From: Solidesulfovibrio fructosivorans JJ] | GTDB lineage: Bacteria > Desulfobacterota > Desulfovibrionia > Desulfovibrionales > Desulfovibrionaceae | Assembly: GCF_000179555.1 (NCBI RefSeq) | Contig: NZ_AECZ01000006.1 | Location: forward strand, 62,001 to 126,000 | Length of the DNA: 64,000 bases | Direction of reading: 5' to 3' | Notes under the pieces: generated by a model | The model's input: the letters and a program-made list of their open reading frames with translations, nothing else | Told to the model about the DNA's origin: nothing | Databases searched by the model: none | Program-made: the position numbers and the translations under genes | Shown: one piece after another, positions 59,606 through 64,000 of the stretch | Position numbering within the stretch: position 1 is the first letter of the stretch | Layout of the letters: each line of letters begins with the position of its first letter

Positions 59606-60190
59606 ATGCCCAGACTTCTTGGACTCCTCATTGCCCTCCTCATGCTTTCAAGCCTCTCGGGCTGCGGCTACAACCAGATGCAGACCAACGAGGAGGCGGT
59701 CAACGGCGCCTGGGGCAACGTGGAATCGGCCCTGCAACGCCGCCTGGACCTCATCCCCAACCTCGTGGAAACCGTCAAAGGCTACGCCAGCCACGAAAAA
59801 GACACCCTGACCGCCGTGGTCGACGCCCGGGCCAAGGCCACGCAAGTGAAAATCACGCCCGAGACCCTCAACGACCCCAAGGCCATGGCCGCCTTCCAAC
59901 AGGCCCAGGGACAAATGCAGTCCTCCCTGTCGCGCCTTCTGGCCATCGCCGAAAACTACCCGCAACTCAAAGCCGACCAGAACTTCCGCGACCTGCAAAA
60001 CCAGCTCGAAGGCACCGAAAACCGCATCAACGTCGCCCGCCAGCGCTACAACCAGGCCGTCGAAACCTATAACGCCTCCATCCGCACCTTCCCCAACTTC
60101 ATCACCAACTCCCTGCTGCTGCACCTGAAGCCCAAGGAATACTTCAAGGCCGACGAAGCCGCCAAACAAGCGCCCAAGGTGAAGTTTTAA
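59606..60190 (+). CDS. lemA: LemA family lipoprotein
   Basis: A 194-residue LemA protein. The N-terminal signal has lipobox LSGC (Cys21), so it is a lipoprotein here. The helical core is [60 protein letters not shown] and [20 protein letters not shown]. LemA proteins are usually coded next to TPM-domain proteins, as here. AAGGAGCGACC precedes ATG 59606. The 70-bp repeat follows 3 bp after the stop. Confidence 0.93.
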   Translation: MPRLLGLLIALLMLSSLSGCGYNQMQTNEEAVNGAWGNVESALQRRLDLIPNLVETVKGYASHEKDTLTAVVDARAKATQVKITPETLNDPKAMAAFQQAQGQMQSSLSRLLAIAENYPQLKADQNFRDLQNQLEGTENRINVARQRYNQAVETYNASIRTFPNFITNSLLLHLKPKEYFKADEAAKQAPKVKF

Positions 60191-60193
60191 CGA

Positions 60194-60263
60194 ATGCCTC
60201 CGGCGGCCAGGGGGAAACTTTTTGAAAAAAGTTTCCCCCTGGACCCCCTTCAAAAACTTTCAA
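60194..60263. repeat. 70-bp palindromic repeat, copy 2
   Basis: Exact inverted copy of 49492-49561 (70 of 70 bases). It begins ATGCCTCCGGCGGCCAGGGG 3 bp after the lemA stop. Relative to the gene before it, the orientation is the same as at copy 1. The inner stem-loop with T-rich loop and the following CCCCCTTCAAAAACTTTCAA suggest a terminator. Confidence 0.85.
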
Positions 60264-60306
60264 TAGTAATTTGTACAATCGCAGCGTGTTATAAATGGGG
60301 AGGCGC

Positions 60307-61365
60307 ATGCCCGACATAAGTAGCCCAACCAATGTGTTGCCCTGGGAAGGCGCGGAGCGCATGCGGCGGGCTTGCCGCGAAGCGGCATGCGCCGGCGCAT
60401 CGGCCCGCGCCCCGCGCCCGTGCCCCCCGTCAGGGGGGGCCGGGGGGCCCTCGGCCCCCCCGCGGAGGGGTCCAGGGGAGGCGGCGCCTCCCCTGGCCGC
60501 CGGAGGCCACACCGCCGCCGCCAGCATCATCCCGCTCCTCTGCGCCTTCCTCATCCTTTGCTTCGCCGCAACGGCGATGGCGCTGGAGGTGCCGAAGCTC
60601 AGCGGGCGGGTGAACGATTACGCCAAGTTGCTTTCGCCCCAGGCCAAGGCGAAGCTTGATGCCGAGCTGGCCGATTTCGAGCGCACGGATTCGACCCAGG
60701 TGGTGGTGCTGACCATTCCGTCGCTCGAGGGCGAGTCCTTGGAGGAGTATTCCATCAAGGTGGCCGAGGCCTGGGGCATCGGGCAAAAGGGCAAGGACAA
60801 CGGCGTGCTGCTGCTCGTGTCCAAGGGCGACCGCAAGGTGCGCATCGAGGTGGGCTACGGCCTGGAGGGCAGGCTCACGGACGCGCTGTCCGGTCGCATC
60901 ATCGACTACGCCATTGTGCCGCGATTCAAGGCCGGCAACTTCGACGCCGGCATAATGGACGGCGTTTCGGCCATCATGCAGGCCGTGCGCGGCGAGTACA
61001 AGGGGGGGCCCTCCCATAAGGGCAAGGGGAGCGACGACAACGCGGTCTTCGGGCTCTTCATTTTGGCCATCATCCTGACGGCCGTGCTCTCGGGGCTTCC
61101 GGCCCCGGTCCGGGCCGGAATATTCGGCCTGGCCCTGCCGGGCGCGGGCGCGCTTTTCGGCCTGGGAATCGGCATGCTGGCCTTGCTGTGCGTGGGCGGC
61201 ATCGCGCTCGGGCTGATCGGGCCGTTTCTGTTCAGCTCCGGCCGGGGCGGCGGCGGCGGATTTTTTATCGGCGGCGGGGGCGGCGGCTTTGGAAGTGGAG
61301 GCGGCGGCGGATTCTCCGGGGGCGGCGGCGGTTTTGGCGGCGGCGGCTCCTCGGGAAGCTGGTAG
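60307..61365 (+). CDS. TPM-domain protein (YgcG type) with glycine-rich C-terminus
   Basis: A 352-residue membrane-attached protein. A TPM/Psb32 domain covers about 95-235 (RVNDYAKLLSPQAKAKLDAE, DSTQVVVLTIPSLEGESLEE, GYGLEGRLTDALSGRIIDYA). Hydrophobic segments lie near 258-290 and 293-318, then a Gly-rich tail. The hydrophobic signal before the domain (SIIPLLCAFLILCFAATAMA) is preceded by 70 odd Arg/Pro/Gly residues coded partly by a palindromic repeat (60471-60507), and there is no ATG between. The start is thus uncertain: ATG 60307 has GGGGAGG nearby; 60295 and 60361 are alternatives. LemA and a second TPM gene flank it. Confidence 0.8.
   Translation: MPDISSPTNVLPWEGAERMRRACREAACAGASARAPRPCPPSGGAGGPSAPPRRGPGEAAPPLAAGGHTAAASIIPLLCAFLILCFAATAMALEVPKLSGRVNDYAKLLSPQAKAKLDAELADFERTDSTQVVVLTIPSLEGESLEEYSIKVAEAWGIGQKGKDNGVLLLVSKGDRKVRIEVGYGLEGRLTDALSGRIIDYAIVPRFKAGNFDAGIMDGVSAIMQAVRGEYKGGPSHKGKGSDDNAVFGLFILAIILTAVLSGLPAPVRAGIFGLALPGAGALFGLGIGMLALLCVGGIALGLIGPFLFSSGRGGGGGFFIGGGGGGFGSGGGGGFSGGGGGFGGGGSSGSW
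60471..60507. repeat. Palindromic repeat, variant E, inside the TPM gene 5' region
   Basis: CCAGGGGAGGCG/CGCCTCCCCTGG (60472-60496), then CCGCCGGAGGC. The CCCCTGGCCGCCGGAGGC end matches the 70-bp repeat while the inner arms have changed on both sides and still pair. A separate GGGGGGCC/GGCCCCCC hairpin lies at about 60433-60460. Confidence 0.6.
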
Positions 61366-61374
61366 GAGGCTTTG

Positions 61375-62007
61375 ATGCGCCATCTGGTAAATGCTTTTTT
61401 GTCCGCTGACGACCGGAAAAAAGTGGTGGCCGCAGTGCGCGCGGCCGAGACAACGACCTCGGCCGAGATCGTGCCCATGGTGGTCGGGGCCAGCGATTCC
61501 TACCCCAAGGCCGAACTGGCCTGCGGGCTGGCCGTGGGCCTTGTGGGCGGCGTGCTGTGCGCGCTCGTTTTCGGCACGCGCGGCATGTGGCTTTTCCTGC
61601 TCTATTTCGGCCTGTTCGCCCTGGCCGGATTCCATCTCGCCAAACGCCTGCCCTCGCTCAAGCGGCTTTTCGTCTCCAAGCCGCGCGCCCGCCACGAAAC
61701 GCTCGTCGCGGCCCAGGCCGCCTTTTACGCCCAGGGGCTTTGCGCGACGCAGGAACGCAATGCCCTGCTCATCTACATTTCCGTTTTCGAACGGCTGGTC
61801 TTCGTGCTGCCCGACTCGGGCCTCGCCGGCCGGATAGATTCCCAAACCCTCGAGGCGGGGGCGGCCGCGCTTTCCGCGGGCATCCGGCAGGGACGCCCCC
61901 GCGAGGCGCTGACCGCCGTCATCGGCGATCTGGCCAAAGCCCTGGCCGCGCTCTATCCGCCGCGTCCAGGCGACGCCAATACGCTCAAAGATCTGATCCT
62001 GCTCTGA
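61375..62007 (+). CDS. TPM-domain membrane protein
   Basis: A 210-residue protein. An N-terminal TPM-like start (FLSADDRKKVVAAVRAAETT, SAEIVPMVVGASDSY) is followed by two membrane helices at about 48-67 (LACGLAVGLVGGVLCALVF) and 71-87, then a cytosolic C-terminal half (RNALLIYISVFERLVFVLPD). TAGGAGG precedes ATG 61375, 10 bp after the previous stop. The LemA/TPM/TPM triplet is a common set thought to act at the envelope; the function is not established. Confidence 0.82.
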   Translation: MRHLVNAFLSADDRKKVVAAVRAAETTTSAEIVPMVVGASDSYPKAELACGLAVGLVGGVLCALVFGTRGMWLFLLYFGLFALAGFHLAKRLPSLKRLFVSKPRARHETLVAAQAAFYAQGLCATQERNALLIYISVFERLVFVLPDSGLAGRIDSQTLEAGAAALSAGIRQGRPREALTAVIGDLAKALAALYPPRPGDANTLKDLILL

Positions 62008-62078
62008 TCCGCTCCATTCCCGGACATTTCCTTTTTTCAGGCCAAGGCGTTGCAATCCATCGCGCCTGTGGCATACTG

Positions 62079-62110
62079 TTGACAATTACCACGTTCGACC
62101 GTTTCGAACG
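62079..62110 (+). promoter_or_regulatory. Control region of the encapsulin operon
   Basis: TTGACA at 62079-62084 is a good -35 box; no strong -10 follows at 16-18 bp. CGTTCGA-N5-TCGAACG (62092-62110) is a perfect 7-bp inverted repeat placed where a repressor would block the promoter. The regulator is not known. Confidence 0.5.
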
Positions 62111-62129
62111 GGTCATACGGAGGAAACAT

Positions 62130-62510
62130 ATGGATCAGTATCACGAGCCCGTTGCCGAACTCTCGCCCCAGGACCGGGACTTCGTCCGGGCGCTCAACAG
62201 CGTCAAGGAAGAGATCGAAGCCATCAACTGGTACCATCAGCGCGTGGTCGTCGCCACCGATCCCCAGATCAAGGCCATCATGGCCCATAATCGCGACGAG
62301 GAGATCGAACACGCCGTCATGGGCCTGGAATGGCTGCGCCGCAACATGCCGGTCTGGGACGAGAACATGCGCACCTACTTCTTCACCACCGGCGACGTCA
62401 CCGCCCTGGAAGACGCCGCCACCGGCGGCGAGGGCGGCGAAGGCGCGCCCGCCGGCAAGCCGGCCTCCGGCGGGTCCCTCGGCATCGGCAGCTTGAAAGG
62501 AAACCGTTAA
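62130..62510 (+). CDS. Encapsulated ferritin-like protein (encapsulin cargo)
   Basis: A 126-residue ferroxidase of the EncFtn type: a two-helix half-ferritin with iron ligands in VKEEIEAINWYHQRVVVATD and HNRDEEIEHAVMGLEWL, which must dimerise to form the site. A Gly/Ala linker is followed by the C-terminal targeting peptide SLGIGSLKGNR, which docks cargo inside the shell. It oxidises and stores iron in the nanocompartment coded by the next gene, 21 bp away. CGGAGGAAACAT gives a strong ribosome-binding site. Confidence 0.93.
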   Translation: MDQYHEPVAELSPQDRDFVRALNSVKEEIEAINWYHQRVVVATDPQIKAIMAHNRDEEIEHAVMGLEWLRRNMPVWDENMRTYFFTTGDVTALEDAATGGEGGEGAPAGKPASGGSLGIGSLKGNR

Positions 62511-62531
62511 GCGCCATTACGGGAGTACGTC

Positions 62532-63335
62532 ATGGATATCTTGAAACGCGATCTCGCCCCCATCACAGCAGCCGCCTGGACCGCCGTGGACACCCGCGCC
62601 CGCCAGACGCTGACCAGCATGCTTTCCGCCCGCCGGGTGGTGGACGTGGCCGGTCCGCTCGGCTGGGAATACGCCGCCGTGCCGCTCGGCCGCATCGACT
62701 ACAGCCATCCGCAGTCCGTCTCCGGCATCACCTACGGCCTGCACCAGGTCAAACCGCTGGTGGAAGTCAAGGTGCCGTTTACCCTGGACATCGCCGAAAT
62801 CGACAACGCGGCTCGGGGCGGCAAGGACATCGACCTGGCCGGCCTCGACGAGGCGGCGGAAAAACTGGCCCGGTTTGAGGAAGAAGCCCTCTACCACGGT
62901 TTCGCCCCGGCCGGCATCAAGGGCCTGTCCGAAGTCTCCAGCCAGTCGCGCATGAGCGTGGGCGGCAATCCCGAGGACGTCGCCGAGGCCGTCTCCAAGG
63001 GGCTTACCGCCCTGCGCAAGACCTCGGTGGAAGGCCCCTACTCCCTGGTGGTCGGCCCCGAGGTGTGGGTGGCCCTGTCCGGCCACGTGCGCGGCTATCC
63101 GCTGTCCCAGTACCTCGAGACCATGCTCGGCGGCGAAGTCATCGTGAGCCCCTTCATCGAGGAAGCCTACCTGCTCTCGACCCGGGGCGGCGACCTGGAG
63201 ATGACCCTCGGCGGCGACATCGCCATCGGCTATTCGTCCCACGACACGGAAAAGGTTGCGCTCTTCTTCCTCGAATCCTTCACCTTCCAGGTGCTCGACC
63301 CGACCGTGGTGGTGCGGCTGGACTGGAATAAATAA
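62532..63335 (+). CDS. Encapsulin shell protein (family 1)
   Basis: HK97-fold protein that self-assembles into a nanocompartment. It has 267 residues, typical of T=1 encapsulins. N-terminal helix LKRDLAPITAAAWTAVDTRA, the E-loop segment GWEYAAVPLGRIDYS, RFEEEALYHGFAPAGIKGL in the peptidase-like P-domain, and ending VLDPTVVVRLDWNK. It follows the ferritin-like cargo gene, a well-known iron-storage pair. Not a prophage capsid: it has no phage neighbours. Confidence 0.94.
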   Translation: MDILKRDLAPITAAAWTAVDTRARQTLTSMLSARRVVDVAGPLGWEYAAVPLGRIDYSHPQSVSGITYGLHQVKPLVEVKVPFTLDIAEIDNAARGGKDIDLAGLDEAAEKLARFEEEALYHGFAPAGIKGLSEVSSQSRMSVGGNPEDVAEAVSKGLTALRKTSVEGPYSLVVGPEVWVALSGHVRGYPLSQYLETMLGGEVIVSPFIEEAYLLSTRGGDLEMTLGGDIAIGYSSHDTEKVALFFLESFTFQVLDPTVVVRLDWNK

Positions 63336-63371
63336 CACGCCCGCTTTTGCCTGACGGCAAGAAGCCCACTC

Positions 63372-63411
63372 CCGTTTCCGGCCGCATCTTCACGGATGCG
63401 GCCGGAAACGG
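63372..63411 (+). terminator. Terminator hairpin after the encapsulin gene
   Basis: CCGTTTCCGGCCGCAT and ATGCGGCCGGAAACGG form a perfect 16-bp stem around an 8-base loop. No T-run follows, so termination may be bidirectional or factor-assisted. Confidence 0.65.
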
Positions 63412-63796
63412 TCGCCACCCTTCCCCGTTCGCCCTCTCCGCACCGTCGCCGCCAAGCCCGTCCGGGCCATAGCGCAGGCTTTAGTGATACTTTCTCGTAA
63501 CAATCCGCCATGATGGCTATCCCCAAAAGATCTTGCCAACAACCTGAGATTTCGCCATAAAATCGGCAAGTGTCTTTTTTCTCCACACTGTCACGCTTTT
63601 ATTGTTTTCGTGTTTCAATAAGTTTAACTTATCGATTTATTTAGTGTTAAAAATAACAGTACTTACACGAAAAAAATAATTTGCGTGTGAGTTAAAAATG
63701 CCTTATCTCTTTTCCCACGAGGACACGGTTTTTCGGCAGGAAGGCGTACGGCATCCTCCCCTCCCCGCAACACCATAAACCGCAAGGAGAGCACCC
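63412..63796. other. Intergenic region with AT-rich control sequence
   Basis: No gene is seen. From about 63595 to 63705 the DNA becomes AT-rich with several dyads: AAGTTTAACTT (63620-63630), and AGTACTTACACG preceded by TTTTTAG-like repeats. TTTCGTGTTTC and ACACGAAAAAA are partial mirror words. This suggests a regulated promoter for the Mop gene, possibly by a molybdate- or metal-responsive factor. No ModE-type site is clear. Confidence 0.4.
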
Positions 63797-64000
63797 ATGA
63801 AAGTCAGCGCCCGCAATCTGATCCCCGGCACCGTCAAGAGCGTTTCCATCGGCAAGGTCGCCGCCGAGGTCGTCATCGAAGCCGCTCCCGGCGTCGAGAT
63901 CGTCTCCGTGATCACCAAGGAGTCCGCCGAAGCCATGGGCCTCAAGGCCGGTTCCAAGGTCAGCGCCATGGTCAAGGCCACCAGCGTCATGATCGTGACC
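63797..64000 (+). CDS. Mop-type molybdate-binding protein (molbindin), 3' partial
   Basis: 68 codons are visible, and the frame is open at the window end. The single TOBE/Mop domain reads MKVSARNLIPGTVKSVSIGK, VAAEVVIEAAPGVEIVSVIT and ESAEAMGLKAGSKVSAMVKA with SVMIV at the end. Molbindins are about 69 residues and form hexamers that store molybdate or tungstate. The visible part is thus nearly complete unless a second Mop domain follows. GCAAGGAGAGCACCC precedes the ATG. Confidence 0.88.
   Translation, partial: MKVSARNLIPGTVKSVSIGKVAAEVVIEAAPGVEIVSVITKESAEAMGLKAGSKVSAMVKATSVMIVT

Noticed and set aside
62068-62086. Sigma54 promoter before the ferritin-like gene (TGGCATACTGTTGAC)
   Set aside because: The -24-like TGGCA is present, but the -12 GC is not at the required spacing.
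62532-63335. Encapsulin gene as the missing prophage capsid
   Set aside because: It is a 267-residue family 1 encapsulin with a docking-tagged ferritin cargo beside it, 27 kb from the prophage and among host genes.

Overview
The window is GC-rich bacterial DNA. Gene content and order (ispE, tRNA-Gln, prs, rplY, pth, a CarD-like gene, rho; sulfite-exporter-type permease, cytochrome b561, fumarase, malic enzyme) suggest a sulfate-reducing member of the Desulfovibrionaceae, probably of the Solidesulfovibrio type. This is inferred from gene content; no 16S gene is present.

Positions 1-3652 are host DNA: the 3' part of ptsI, and a convergent gene for a SLOG-like nucleotide-sensor domain joined to a multi-helix membrane domain. 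Positions 3842-4148 form a scrappy junction with one copy of a 32-bp direct repeat, a hairpin and a two-repeat CRISPR-like remnant.

Positions 4149-35684 are a Mu-like transposable prophage, with an 11-bp TG...CA inverted repeat at its probable ends. Its order is: repressor (leftward), Ner-like regulator, MuA-type DDE transposase, MuB-type ATPase, early genes, GemA, Mor, lysis genes (holin, transglycosylase, nested spanins), then gp36/gp37/gp38, sheath, tube, frameshifted chaperone, tape measure, N, P, V, W, J and I homologues, collar fibre and fibre genes. Terminase, portal, scaffold/protease and major capsid genes are missing. About 1 kb of broken sequence lies where they should be, so the element is a defective prophage or a tailocin (phage-tail-like particle) still carrying its transposition genes. 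The fibre end is a tandem triplication: each unit has a nearly constant 107-residue gene, a divergent glycine-rich protein, a conserved 166-residue gene and a small linker gene. Three AT-rich accessory inserts (11409-11993, 14646-14986, 23923-25333) each sit directly before a copy of a 19-bp box plus dyad that heads a late operon.

Positions 35808-63335 return to host genes: tRNA-Arg(CCU), a DegP-type protease, ispE, tRNA-Gln(UUG), prs, rplY, pth, a CarD-like regulator, rho, an M48 peptidase with TPR repeats, a kinase pair, a methyltransferase, csaA, a zinc-ribbon protein, a DUF1848 protein, dsdA, a truncated methyltransferase, malic enzyme, fumC, a TauE-type permease, cytochrome b561, miaB, a DUF151 protein, a PHP hydrolase, lemA, two TPM-domain proteins, and an encapsulin with its ferritin-like cargo. 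The window ends inside a Mop-type molybdate-binding protein. A 70-bp palindromic repeat occurs twice with no mismatch, and related palindromes lie in other gaps.
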